From WUQU01 sp038849025 (GTDB lineage Archaea > Thermoproteota > Bathyarchaeia > Bathyarchaeales > Bathycorpusculaceae), in assembly GCA_038849025.1 (NCBI GenBank), contig JAWCNE010000005.1, forward strand, positions 1 through 48,662: DNA of 48,662 bases, given 5' to 3'. The translations under genes and the position numbers were made by a program. The notes beneath the pieces are model-generated. The model saw nothing but the letters and a program-made list of their open reading frames with translations. It ran no database searches and was not told the origin of the DNA. The first letter of the stretch is position 1; the number at the start of each line of letters is the position of its first letter. Shown in pieces: positions 39,828 to 48,418 of the stretch.

Positions 39828-40603
39828 CTGTGAAGGAAACTTTAATTAAAGAACTTGCAAAAGTCGAGTTAAAGAATCCCATCATGGTTGAGGGACTTCC
39901 TGGGCTTGGTCTGGTTGGGAAAATTGCTATACGCTATTTAGTAAAACAGCTAAAAGGTCAAAGGTTTGCATATCTCTATTCACCTCACTTTCCATATTTT
40001 GTACTTGTAAACAAAAAAGGGAGTGTTAGACTTTTAAGAGGCACTTTTTATTTTTGGAAGAATGAAAAAGGGGAAAACGACCTAATTCTTTTTACAGGGG
40101 ACAGCCAAGCGCAAACTATTGAGGGACAATATGAAATTTCCAACCGGATATTAGATTTAGCCGAGCAGTACAATGTGAAGCTAGTTATAACGATAGGCGG
40201 CTATAGGATGGAAACAAAAGACAAGCCTAAAGTTATAGCCGCAGCTACTAGTCGAAGTCTTCTGGAACATGCGTTAAAGGCCAATGCTGTAATAAGCCCT
40301 ATGGGAAGCCCCATCGTCGGCACTGCCGGACTAATCTTAGGTTTGGCGCCTTTCCGGAAAATTGAAGCTCTCTGCCTTTTAGGCGAAACACGGGGATATT
40401 TGCCAGATCCTAAGGCGGCTAAAAGCGTTTTAGAAGTGTTACTGAAGATTTTGGACGTTAATGTTTCCTTGTCAGATTTAGATGCGGAGATTGCTAAGGC
40501 AGAAAGCATGGTTGCTCGTCTACAGAAGATTGAGGAAAAGAGAGCCCGACAAGCGGAAGAAATGCGAAGAGGAGAAGATAAAAAGATTACATATATTTCC
40601 TAA
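39824..40603 (+). CDS. PAC2-family protein (proteasome-assembly chaperone-like)
   Basis: 259 residues of the archaeal PAC2 family: PIMVEGLPGLGLVGKIAIRY, LILFTGDSQ, VITIGGYRM, ISPMGSPIVGTAGLILGLAP and CLLGETRGYLPDPKAAKSVL. These proteins resemble eukaryotic proteasome-assembly chaperones. Archaeal members fall next to nop10 so often that a link is assumed but not proven. A charged coiled tail (QKIEEKRARQAEEMRRGED) ends the protein. The 3' end overlaps the epimerase gene by 17 bases. Confidence 0.9.
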   Translation: MTVKETLIKELAKVELKNPIMVEGLPGLGLVGKIAIRYLVKQLKGQRFAYLYSPHFPYFVLVNKKGSVRLLRGTFYFWKNEKGENDLILFTGDSQAQTIEGQYEISNRILDLAEQYNVKLVITIGGYRMETKDKPKVIAAATSRSLLEHALKANAVISPMGSPIVGTAGLILGLAPFRKIEALCLLGETRGYLPDPKAAKSVLEVLLKILDVNVSLSDLDAEIAKAESMVARLQKIEEKRARQAEEMRRGEDKKITYIS

Positions 40604-41702
40604 AGGCTATACTTGTTAGGGCTTCATCGTTCATTATTCTGACAATTTTTTCAGCCGCGTCACCATCCCCATAAGGGGAATTTATAGGCAGTTCTTTCGG
40701 GTTTTTTAACGCCTCTTCCATGGCTTTCAATATAGCTTGTTTTTCGGTCCCGATAACTTTTGCGAATCCCGCTTCAACAGCCTCTGGTCTTTCCGTTGAT
40801 AGACGTAAAACTAAAACAAATTTCCTTATTTGAGGAGCTGTTGCCTCTTCTTGTACGCCCCCTGAGTCGGTTAATATTATTCTGCATTTTTTCATAAGCA
40901 TTAGAAAATCTAGATAGCCTACTGGTGGCAGAATTTGTATGTTTTTTGATTTTTTGATTTTAGCATATAGTTTATTCTGTTTAAGCCTTTTTCTGGTGCG
41001 AGGGTGCATGGGATAAACAACTGGCAGAGGAGATTCTGTTAAGGCTTCTACAAGATTTTTAAGAACCTCGGGGTTGTCCACATTTTCTGCTCTATGTGCG
41101 GTTGCAAGGGCAAACTCTTTAAAATTGATTCTTTTAAGTATTTTGGACTTCTTTTCGGCTATCGAAAGATGTTGAACCACAGCATCTATGACCGTGTTTC
41201 CTGTAATGTAGATTTTGCCCCATACGGATTCTCTCTTCAAGTTGTTTTCAGCTATTTTAGTAGGAGCAAATAGATAGGTGGATATGTGGTCTGTCAACCG
41301 CCTGTTGTGCTCTTCTGGCATACGCAGATCAAAGCTTCTTAGTCCAGCTTCCACGTGTCCTACGGGTACTCCAAGCTTGACTGCCGCCAAAGCTGTTGCC
41401 AAAACCCCATTAGTATCGCCCTCGACTAAAACTAGCCTCGGCGATACATCCTTCAACAAGCGCTCCATATTAGCGATTATACGCGCGGTTTGTTCTCCTT
41501 GCGAAGATGCCTTAACCTTGAGACAATAGTCAGGTTTGGGAAGTTCAAGTTCTCCAATGAACTGTTGAGACATGTTATAATGGTAGTGTTGGCCGCAGTG
41601 AACAAATACCATGGGGATTTTGTTCTTCTTTAGCGCCCTTATCAGCGGGGCCATTTTAACAATTTCTGGCCGTGTGCCAACAACAACCATTATTTTTTCC
41701 AT
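40587..41702 (-). CDS. wecB: UDP-N-acetylglucosamine 2-epimerase (non-hydrolysing)
   Basis: 371 residues from the ATG at 41702. GT-B-like fold: MVVVGTRPEIVKMAPLIRAL, GQHYHYNMS, VLVEGDTNGVLATALAAVKL, GHVEAGLRS, PEEHNRRLTD, and PMHPRTRKRL. It makes UDP-ManNAc for surface glycans. LTDSGGVQEEA, the active-site loop near the C-terminus, is intact. It likely supplies the glycosyltransferases at 28-35 kb. Confidence 0.92.
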   Translation of the reverse strand: MEKIMVVVGTRPEIVKMAPLIRALKKNKIPMVFVHCGQHYHYNMSQQFIGELELPKPDYCLKVKASSQGEQTARIIANMERLLKDVSPRLVLVEGDTNGVLATALAAVKLGVPVGHVEAGLRSFDLRMPEEHNRRLTDHISTYLFAPTKIAENNLKRESVWGKIYITGNTVIDAVVQHLSIAEKKSKILKRINFKEFALATAHRAENVDNPEVLKNLVEALTESPLPVVYPMHPRTRKRLKQNKLYAKIKKSKNIQILPPVGYLDFLMLMKKCRIILTDSGGVQEEATAPQIRKFVLVLRLSTERPEAVEAGFAKVIGTEKQAILKAMEEALKNPKELPINSPYGDGDAAEKIVRIMNDEALTSIAFRKYM

Positions 41703-41931
41703 TGCGCTCACATTTGCCGCTTCAATATCTTGAAATGCTTTAAAATGTTTGCGTGATTAAATTAAAAATTATATTGTTAAAACTTAATTCTAATATTTTG
41801 GAAAAGTTCTAACTTTTGATCCGTTATTTTAATAAAAATTGTTAAATTGCGTTAATTTTGTGACATACAAAGCATCTTACTTTTCCTATTCATTTTAAAA
41901 ATTCAATAAAAGCGTATTTGGAGATGAAGGT
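41703..41931. promoter_or_regulatory. AT-rich gap with pilin promoter
   Basis: Contains repeated A/T runs such as TTAAATTAAAAATTATATTG and no ORF. The strong ribosome site GGAGATGAAGGT precedes the pilin ATG. Confidence 0.4.
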
Positions 41932-42501
41932 ATGCGTTTGCAAAGGAATAGGAAGGGCTTAAGTGTTGTAGTAACCACTTTAATAATTCTGGTAGTTTCA
42001 GTGCTTCTAGCGACCATTGTAACTTTTTACGCCATAAACGTCACCACGACAAGGGTGCAAGAAGAATCTCTACATATAAGCAAGCAACACGTATGGTATA
42101 ATACAAGCGGTTGGGCTGCAGCAGCCTTAGTTATTTTAAATACTGGTGGAAGAGATGTCGTAATCGATAAAATCTCAGTCAGAGGACAGGAATGTTCCTG
42201 GTCAAAAGTTTACTTTTGGAGAACCAACTCTACAGTTTCGAATGATCTTAACTCACCAAGAGTCGCAGTCATCAACATGACTCAAGACATGTGGAGAGAG
42301 ATATTCTCATACCTTGGCGCTGACGAAACTTTCGAGCAAGCCTCGCAAGATTTAACGCTAAAGTCAGGTTGGACTCTTGTCTTATACATTCATAACCCTG
42401 ACAGCATTGCGTCGAATGATGTCGGTAGAACAGTAGGCATAACAGTGTTCACTGCGAATACGCAGTATTACGTGGAAGCCAACGTGGAAGCAAGTGGATA
42501 A
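41932..42501 (+). CDS. Archaeal pilin/archaellin-like protein
   Basis: 189 residues with a class III signal peptide: RLQRNRKG then the hydrophobic helix LSVVVTTLIILVVSVLLATI (about residues 10-32). FlaK/PibD-type peptidase would cut after KG. The beta-rich body has NTGGRDVVIDKISVRGQ and a possible N-glycosylation site NMT, plus several NTS/NST. It forms a surface filament or a filament-like adhesin. It is a single gene, without the rest of a pilus operon. Confidence 0.8.
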   Translation: MRLQRNRKGLSVVVTTLIILVVSVLLATIVTFYAINVTTTRVQEESLHISKQHVWYNTSGWAAAALVILNTGGRDVVIDKISVRGQECSWSKVYFWRTNSTVSNDLNSPRVAVINMTQDMWREIFSYLGADETFEQASQDLTLKSGWTLVLYIHNPDSIASNDVGRTVGITVFTANTQYYVEANVEASG

Positions 42502-42532
42502 CGTCTTCTTTTTTATTCTCTTTAGTTTAAGC

Positions 42533-44566
42533 TTACGTCTTTTTTAAGTAGCCTTCCCTGGGTTCATAAATTGTTCCTTCACGCTGTAGCTGCCCAATCA
42601 AGCGTTCCGCCTCATTCCGTGAAATTTTGTATTCTCCTTCCAACCTATTCAATAACGCTATTTTTTCAACCAGTCCTGTTTCCTTCTCCATTTCAGCTAG
42701 CAATGAAAGCACTGTTTGAAGTTTGTCCCTCAAACTTTTAGGCTTTCCAGTCATTATTAGGTCAATGTCAAATTTATAAGAGGAAAGATCTATTCCAACC
42801 TCTTCTAAAGACCTTTTCATTATGTTTATAGCTGCTTCAGCGTCTTCAGCTGAAACTTCTTTTCGGAGGGATGCCCGTGCCCTAGCTTCGGCCAAACGTA
42901 TAAGCGATTCAAGTTGACGGGCTGTTATGGCTACAGGGGAGCCTTCTGTTTCGCTAACTGAACGCATGGCTAAGTAGAAGTCTTTTAAGCGTTGCAGTGC
43001 CTCATTAGTTAAAACTGGTTTTATTCCCTTGGCATAACTTATATATTTACGTAAAAGATCGAGATGTATTGGAGGTTCTATAGGACTTAAGCCCTTCCTG
43101 TGGATTTCAAGGATGTGCTCTGACATTTTACTATCCACCTCTTTACTTGGGACATCCCTTAAGACAAAGATTAGATCAAACCTTGAAAGGATGGTTACTG
43201 GAAGTGAAATGTTTTCAGCTACTGTGCGGTGCGGCTCATATCTTCCAAGAGATGGATTTGCAGCTGCAAGGATGGCTGTTCTTGCATTAAGTGTCGCCAC
43301 AATGCCACCTTTCGCCACGGAAACGGTATGCTGTTCCATGGCTTCATGAATTGCAACACGGTCTTCTGGACGCATTTTGTCCATTTCATCGATGCATGCT
43401 ATTCCTTTATCTGCAAGCACCAGCGCCCCGGCTTCAAGACTCATTCCGCCACCTTTCTCACGTATAACCGCAGCAGTCAAACCAGCTGCAGTGGTTCCCC
43501 TTCCAGAAGTGTAAAGCCCTCTAGGGGCCACTCTCGCCACATACTGCAGAAGCTGGGATTTTGCAGTTCCAGGGTCGCCTATGAGGAGAACGTTTAACTC
43601 TCCTCTTATTGTAATGTCTGGGAGGGTTTTGGGAACCCCGCCGAAAAGCAAGTACATTATAGCCTCCTTTATGTGGTCGTATCCATATATTGAAGGCGCA
43701 ATGGAGCTTATTATTTTCCGGTGTATCCACGGGTCTTTTGCGAGCTCTAAAATTTGCTCCTCTTCCTCAGGGGAGGGAAGCGTTGTTTCAGGCTCTTTTC
43801 CCAAAACCTCGATGGAGTTTGCATCCAAATGCAGAACAAACGTGCGAAGCTTTCCAACCCTTGGCATGGTTGGAGCGGATGCACGAACTATCCCGACAAT
43901 TGAAACGTGATCGCCTGGCCTTGCAACATCAACTATTTCGCTTCCAACAAGCTTGACATGTAATGTTCGAGGAAGCTGTCCCGGAGGAAGGTCTTCAGGT
44001 CTTTCTTGTACACGTAGGTCTTGCGAGTCTATGAATATTGATTCTTCTTGTATAAAGTCGAAGGGGCCCTTCCTTCTGCAAGAAGGATCTGAACACGCGA
44101 AGGGTGCTTTGAGGAATGGGCCGGCTTGATCCAGGTAAGTTATATTTCCACATCCTCGGCATTTGAAAGCTGCCCTCATTACCATGGGGCGGACTGGAGT
44201 TGACCGTACAACAATGCCCTCAACCATAACCAGTTTTCCAATGTGGGCTGCACCGAGTTTCCGAAGAGGAGTTGCCTCTAAAAGTCTTACAATTCTAACG
44301 GTCAATTTCTGCTTTTCTGCATATTCTGGGGCTTCTATTCCCAACTGGTTTTGCGCCGCGTTATCTGCATGCCTCAGATACTCTTCTGGTCTTTCTAAGA
44401 GCGCGTCTGCAAGCATGTGATCGAACGTGAGGATATCTTCAAATTCAACCACTAAAGAAGTTTTACCGCTAACCGCCAATTGGGAAATTCTTTGGCGGTA
44501 CTTTCCAGTCTTAAACAGCTCTAGAAAACGCTCTTGCGGGTCTATGACTTCTAATTCTCCAGTCAT
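42533..44566 (-). CDS. mcm: Replicative helicase MCM
   Basis: 677 residues from ATG 44566, whose ATGA overlaps the gins23 TGA and which has GAGGG upstream; a longer ORF adds only 13 residues. N domain with zinc fold (CRGCG, CSDPSC, about residues 136-163); Walker A GDPGTAKSQ (about 330-338); Walker B GIACIDEMDKM; arginine finger LSRFDLIF; and a C-terminal winged helix. It unwinds DNA at forks with GINS. Confidence 0.96.
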   Translation of the reverse strand: MTGELEVIDPQERFLELFKTGKYRQRISQLAVSGKTSLVVEFEDILTFDHMLADALLERPEEYLRHADNAAQNQLGIEAPEYAEKQKLTVRIVRLLEATPLRKLGAAHIGKLVMVEGIVVRSTPVRPMVMRAAFKCRGCGNITYLDQAGPFLKAPFACSDPSCRRKGPFDFIQEESIFIDSQDLRVQERPEDLPPGQLPRTLHVKLVGSEIVDVARPGDHVSIVGIVRASAPTMPRVGKLRTFVLHLDANSIEVLGKEPETTLPSPEEEEQILELAKDPWIHRKIISSIAPSIYGYDHIKEAIMYLLFGGVPKTLPDITIRGELNVLLIGDPGTAKSQLLQYVARVAPRGLYTSGRGTTAAGLTAAVIREKGGGMSLEAGALVLADKGIACIDEMDKMRPEDRVAIHEAMEQHTVSVAKGGIVATLNARTAILAAANPSLGRYEPHRTVAENISLPVTILSRFDLIFVLRDVPSKEVDSKMSEHILEIHRKGLSPIEPPIHLDLLRKYISYAKGIKPVLTNEALQRLKDFYLAMRSVSETEGSPVAITARQLESLIRLAEARARASLRKEVSAEDAEAAINIMKRSLEEVGIDLSSYKFDIDLIMTGKPKSLRDKLQTVLSLLAEMEKETGLVEKIALLNRLEGEYKISRNEAERLIGQLQREGTIYEPREGYLKKT

Positions 44567-45132
44567 CCCTCTTCGCCCTCGTATGTTAATAACTGGTTTT
44601 TCCACTTAGTGATAAAATTGTAAATATTTTCGTAGAGAAACCTTTCTTCCTCTGTGAAATTTTTCAAAACATGTTCTGTTTGGGCTGGAGCTGAGGCTAG
44701 TAAAACAATTTTCTTTAACCTCAAATTTAGAATGTCCAGCGCCAAATATTTTGCTTTTTCATACTCCCGCATTTTTTCAGGATTCTTAACCATTTCTTTA
44801 TTTAACTCTGCGAGATATCTGCGGACCTTTGGGTAAAAATATTTGGGAAGCTCCGATATTTGCCCAGTGGTTTGAATTCGTTCCTTCCATTGGATTTTGT
44901 GAAGCTTAGAAGCGTCCAAAAGTTCTTCGTTTCGAAAGCGGACAACTCCGAATTTTTCAAGTTCCCGCGCCACCCAATAATAGACTTCATACTCGTTTCC
45001 CTCTTCAAATGGTCCAACTGTTAACCCAGCCAGCTTAATCTCTGGACAATTTCGGTTAGCTATAACTTTCACAGATGAATTTTCAAACATGAAGTCTAAA
45101 GCTTTAATCCTGCTGGAAATGTTAAGCTGCAA
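44563..45132 (-). CDS. GINS complex subunit Gins23
   Basis: 189 residues in the Gins23 order: small beta domain first (VKVIANRNCPEIKLAGLTVG, PFEEGNEYEVYYWVA), then the helical A domain (LPKYFYPKVRRYLAELNKEM). It is coupled to mcm by ATGA, the arrangement seen in Crenarchaeota. With the Gins51 gene at 36331 it supplies both kinds of GINS subunit within 9 kb. Confidence 0.88.
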   Translation of the reverse strand: MQLNISSRIKALDFMFENSSVKVIANRNCPEIKLAGLTVGPFEEGNEYEVYYWVARELEKFGVVRFRNEELLDASKLHKIQWKERIQTTGQISELPKYFYPKVRRYLAELNKEMVKNPEKMREYEKAKYLALDILNLRLKKIVLLASAPAQTEHVLKNFTEEERFLYENIYNFITKWKNQLLTYEGEEG

Positions 45133-45230
45133 ACCGCTCTCCTCTTCAAAGCGAGTTTATCACTCAGCAGACATATAAAAAGTATAGTCTAAAAAATGTC
45201 ACAAAGAGGTTTAGAATTTTCACCGTTATT

Positions 45231-45537
45231 TCAGCTAACACTTCCGAATCCTTCAACTGCGACTTGTGCATCTTTAATTTTTAAACTAGAAAGTTTTGCG
45301 GCCTTCTTAAAAATAGTGTAGCGCCCAGTGAGGAAGTTTCTGTTCGATCTTCGGCTGCATTTAAAGTTTTTACAACACAAAAATAAAGAGGGAACATATT
45401 TTCAGCATAAAATTCTTTCAACAACATCTTTTCCGCCTCATGGGCATGGGTATCTAGGAACTTTGGCAGTCAAATTCTGATAAACTCATTAAATCGTTTT
45501 GGTTTATGGGTTCTAACTTCCATTTTCTTGCACCAGC
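45231..45537 (-). pseudogene. Decayed glutamate dehydrogenase
   Basis: Minus-strand scraps in several frames line up with GDH. KMEVRTHKPKRFNEFIRI matches the KGG(I/V)R.DP region. After a stop come FLDTHAHEAEKML, VVKTLNAAEDRTETSSLGAT, LFLRR (equivalent of GKPL..GGS.GR.EATSLGA). A shift to another frame then gives KKAAKLSSLKIKDAQVAVEG, FGSVS and stop (equivalent of VAVQGFGNVG). Stops, frameshifts and missing ends make it non-functional. The remaining parts of 45133-45718 show nothing else apart from the nrpR leader. Confidence 0.72.
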
Positions 45538-45718
45538 CTAGAGTCGTTTTAGCCCTACACCCATATGGTCAGTTAGTTACTTGTAGATAGTTACTGCTTT
45601 TCATGGTATTTCCTTGAACCGTTTCACCTATTCTTTTCAGCTACGGAACAGCTTACGCTAAACGATTCGTTTAAAGCTTATTTGCTTGCTAAAACATAAT
45701 AGATAGAGGTTTCCTACA

Positions 45719-46705
45719 TTGTTGTACCCTGAAGTCGACAGAAAAGTTATTGAAATTCTAAAGATTCTCAGCGAACAGAATGGTCCAATTGGTGCTAGGA
45801 TTATTGCAAGAAAGCTTAGGGAAAGAGGTTACGGTTTAGATGAGCGCACTGTAAGATATCACTTGAGATTTCTTGATGAGAGGGGCTTAACAAAAAATCT
45901 TGGCTATACGGGCAGAATAATCACGGAGAAGGGTTTTGAAGAGGTAAAGAATGCCCTTGTAACCGATCGGTTAGGGTTTATCATCACAAAAATTGAATCC
46001 TTGATTTTCAGAATGGATTTCGACTTACGAAAAAGAAAAGGAAAAGTGATAGCAAATGTTGCCACATTAGACCGAGAACATTTCAAGAAAGCTTTACAAA
46101 TAATTAAAAAGATTATTTTGGCAGGCTATTGCGTCAGCCCCTACGTGAAAATTGCACGGGAAGGCGAGTCCCTTGGGGGCCATAATGTTCCTAATGGGAA
46201 AGTTATGATTGCAACTTTGTGCAGCATAACCCTCGACGGGATTCTTCATCATTCAGGGATTCCTGTCACCCCCAAGTTCGGCGGCGTAGTTCAAGTGTTA
46301 AACCGTAAACCAGTACGGTTCACAGAGCTAATCTCTTATTCTGGCACAACACTAGACCCGTTAGAACTTTTTTCAGCTAAAGGATTAAACTCCATTTTGA
46401 ATGTTGTTAGAACAGGAAGTGGCTATGTCCTAGCGAACTTGCGGGAAATTCCCATGGACGCCTTACCCACGGCCAAGAAGAAACTGCAAAAAGCCGAAGA
46501 AGTTGGAATTAGGGGACTCATGGTGGTTGGGGAGCCAAACTTGCCTGTGCTAGGGGTGCCCGTGGGTATTAACAAGGTTGGAATAGCCCTTATCGGTGGA
46601 ACAAATCCCCTTGCAGGAGTCAGCGAGGCTGGGATTCCTATAGAAACAAAAGCTATAGAATGCATAATAAACTTTGAAGAAATGACTCATATAAATGAGT
46701 TATAG
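45719..46705 (+). CDS. nrpR: Nitrogen regulator NrpR
   Basis: 328 residues from a TTG (GAGGT upstream). N-terminal winged helix (VIEILKILSEQNGPIGARII, LDERTVRYHLRFLDERGL) and one NrpR domain (GKVMIATLCSITLDGILHHS, GIPVTPKFGG, TSGT-like YSGTTLDPLELF, GVPVGINKVGIALIGGTNPL). In methanogens NrpR represses nitrogen-assimilation genes and is released by 2-oxoglutarate. The gene downstream is a glutamate-synthase-like enzyme, the expected kind of target. Confidence 0.93.
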   Translation: MLYPEVDRKVIEILKILSEQNGPIGARIIARKLRERGYGLDERTVRYHLRFLDERGLTKNLGYTGRIITEKGFEEVKNALVTDRLGFIITKIESLIFRMDFDLRKRKGKVIANVATLDREHFKKALQIIKKIILAGYCVSPYVKIAREGESLGGHNVPNGKVMIATLCSITLDGILHHSGIPVTPKFGGVVQVLNRKPVRFTELISYSGTTLDPLELFSAKGLNSILNVVRTGSGYVLANLREIPMDALPTAKKKLQKAEEVGIRGLMVVGEPNLPVLGVPVGINKVGIALIGGTNPLAGVSEAGIPIETKAIECIINFEEMTHINEL

Positions 46706-46707
46706 GA

Positions 46708-46765
46708 TTTCCACAGCAGGGAAAACTGGAAAATTTTATATACTTCTTAGCTCCCACGCTGGGAG
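46708..46765 (+). promoter_or_regulatory. Promoter and hairpin before the glutamate-synthase-like gene
   Basis: TTTCC-N7-GGAAA (46708-46724) lies just upstream of the TATA region TTTTATATACTT (46734-46745). The perfect hairpin CTCCCA-CGC-TGGGAG follows at 46751-46765, at or just before the expected transcript start. The first is a candidate regulator site. It differs from the methanogen NrpR operator (GGAA-N6-TTCC), so NrpR binding is only a guess. Confidence 0.45.
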
Positions 46766-46798
46766 GTAGGTAAGCTATTTCCTAGGTGAGTGAGTCGG

Positions 46799-48409
46799 TT
46801 GGCAGAAAGAGAAGTGCTCTTAAATTCTTCCTATATAAATGGAAAATCAGTCACCGGTACCGTGACAAGGGTTAAGGATACCAGCAGCATAAGTGGCATG
46901 TGTCCCATATGCCTCTATGACTGCCCCGTCTTATGTCAGATAAGCCTCGCAGCATTCCGTGGCAGAGAAGCCATCTATCCAATGCCAAAATACTTTGGAT
47001 ACAGCACCGCGGGAGCATTAAAAGACTTTGGATTAGATTGGTCCCACTTCAACATTCAAGCTAGTCTTCGCGGAGCTGAAGGAATCGAACCAGAATCTGA
47101 CAAGGCCATCTTTCCTGCGGTCTCAACGGAAACCATCGTGGGCGGTATACCCTTAAAACTGCCAATTTTGATAGGGGCTTATGGCTCAACTGATGTAGCT
47201 AGGCTAAATTGGGAAGGCCTTGCTGCAGGCGCGGCGATATCAGGCATCGGCATAATCGTCGGCGAAAACGTTTGCGGCGTCGATCCAGAGTCACAGATAA
47301 CCAACGGAAAGGTAACATACTCAAAAGAGCTTGAGCGCAGAGTTAGAACCTTTCGTGAATTTTGGGATGGAAAATACGGAGACATAATAGTGCAGACGAA
47401 CGTTGAAGACCAGAGGCTTGGTGTGGACGTTTATGCGATATCAAAGCTTGAAGTAAATTGTATCGAAAGAAAATGGGGTCAAGGAGCCAAGGCTATAGGC
47501 GGAGAAATCAGAGTTCGAGATCTTCAAAGAGCTATACAGTTGAAAAAACGAGGTTACATAGTAATTCCAGACCCAGAAGACCCAGAAGTCCAAGAAGCTT
47601 TCAAACAGAAAATCTTTGACTCTTTTGAAAGACATAGCCGCGTCGGAATGCCCGCAGAAAAAAGCACTATTGAAGATGTCGAATGGCTTAGAAGTCAAGG
47701 CGCAAAGAAGGTCTCTCTGAAAACTGGAGCCTACAGACCTGCCGACGTAGCTTTCACCCTGAAAGTTGCGTCCGAAGCCAAATTCGACTATGTGACCTTC
47801 GACGGTGCTGGCGGCGGAACCGGCATGAGCCCTGTGCCCATGATGGATGAAATGGGTATACCAACAGTATATCTTGAAGCCATAGTGCTGAAATGCGCTC
47901 AAATCCTTAAAAAGAAAGGGAAATACGTGCCTGACTTGGTTATGGCTGGAGGTTTCATAGAGGAAACCCAAATCTATAAGGCCATAGCCCTCAGCAACTT
48001 TGGCAACGGACCACTGGTAAAGGCCGTTGTTATGGGCAGATCCCCCTTAACAGCCGTAATGAAAGCAAACTACTTCGTAGAGTTAGCCAAACAAGGCAGG
48101 CTTCCTGCAGGATTTGTCGAAGAATATGGTGAAACCCCGGAGAAATTCTTCCGATGCACATCGGAACTCAAAACTAATTTTGGCGAAAAGTTTAAGGAAA
48201 TACCTTGGGGCGCTGTTGGCTTATACGGTTACCTATACGATAAGATTGGAGTAAGCCTACAACAGCTTTTAGCCGGTTCAAGAAAGTTCAAGCTGGAATT
48301 AATAAACAGAAAAGATCTCATGGCCTTGACAGAAAGAGCCTCAAATGTCACAGGAATTCCCATGCCCCATGAAAGTGAATTGGAAGCTATTGAGCAAATA
48401 CTCGGCTAG
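46799..48409 (+). CDS. Glutamate synthase-like FMN/iron-sulfur enzyme
   Basis: About 536 residues. I prefer TTG 46799, with GGTGA 9 bases upstream, over GTG 46790. The N-terminal Cys cluster CPICLYDCPVLC suggests an iron-sulfur site. The FMN barrel of COG0069 follows: PILIGAYGSTDVARLNWEGL, KWGQGAKAIGGE, KKVSLKTGAYRPADVAFTL, FDGAGGGTGMSP and VMAGGF. It lacks the glutamine amidotransferase domain, as in archaeal split glutamate synthases. It is the probable route of glutamate formation now that the neighbouring gdh is dead. Confidence 0.85.
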   Translation: MAEREVLLNSSYINGKSVTGTVTRVKDTSSISGMCPICLYDCPVLCQISLAAFRGREAIYPMPKYFGYSTAGALKDFGLDWSHFNIQASLRGAEGIEPESDKAIFPAVSTETIVGGIPLKLPILIGAYGSTDVARLNWEGLAAGAAISGIGIIVGENVCGVDPESQITNGKVTYSKELERRVRTFREFWDGKYGDIIVQTNVEDQRLGVDVYAISKLEVNCIERKWGQGAKAIGGEIRVRDLQRAIQLKKRGYIVIPDPEDPEVQEAFKQKIFDSFERHSRVGMPAEKSTIEDVEWLRSQGAKKVSLKTGAYRPADVAFTLKVASEAKFDYVTFDGAGGGTGMSPVPMMDEMGIPTVYLEAIVLKCAQILKKKGKYVPDLVMAGGFIEETQIYKAIALSNFGNGPLVKAVVMGRSPLTAVMKANYFVELAKQGRLPAGFVEEYGETPEKFFRCTSELKTNFGEKFKEIPWGAVGLYGYLYDKIGVSLQQLLAGSRKFKLELINRKDLMALTERASNVTGIPMPHESELEAIEQILG

Positions 48410-48418
48410 TGATAAGTT

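Noticed and set aside
45133..45718. Replication origin beside gins23-mcm
   Set aside because: No repeated origin boxes or long AT-rich unwinding element; the stretch is explained largely by a decayed glutamate dehydrogenase.
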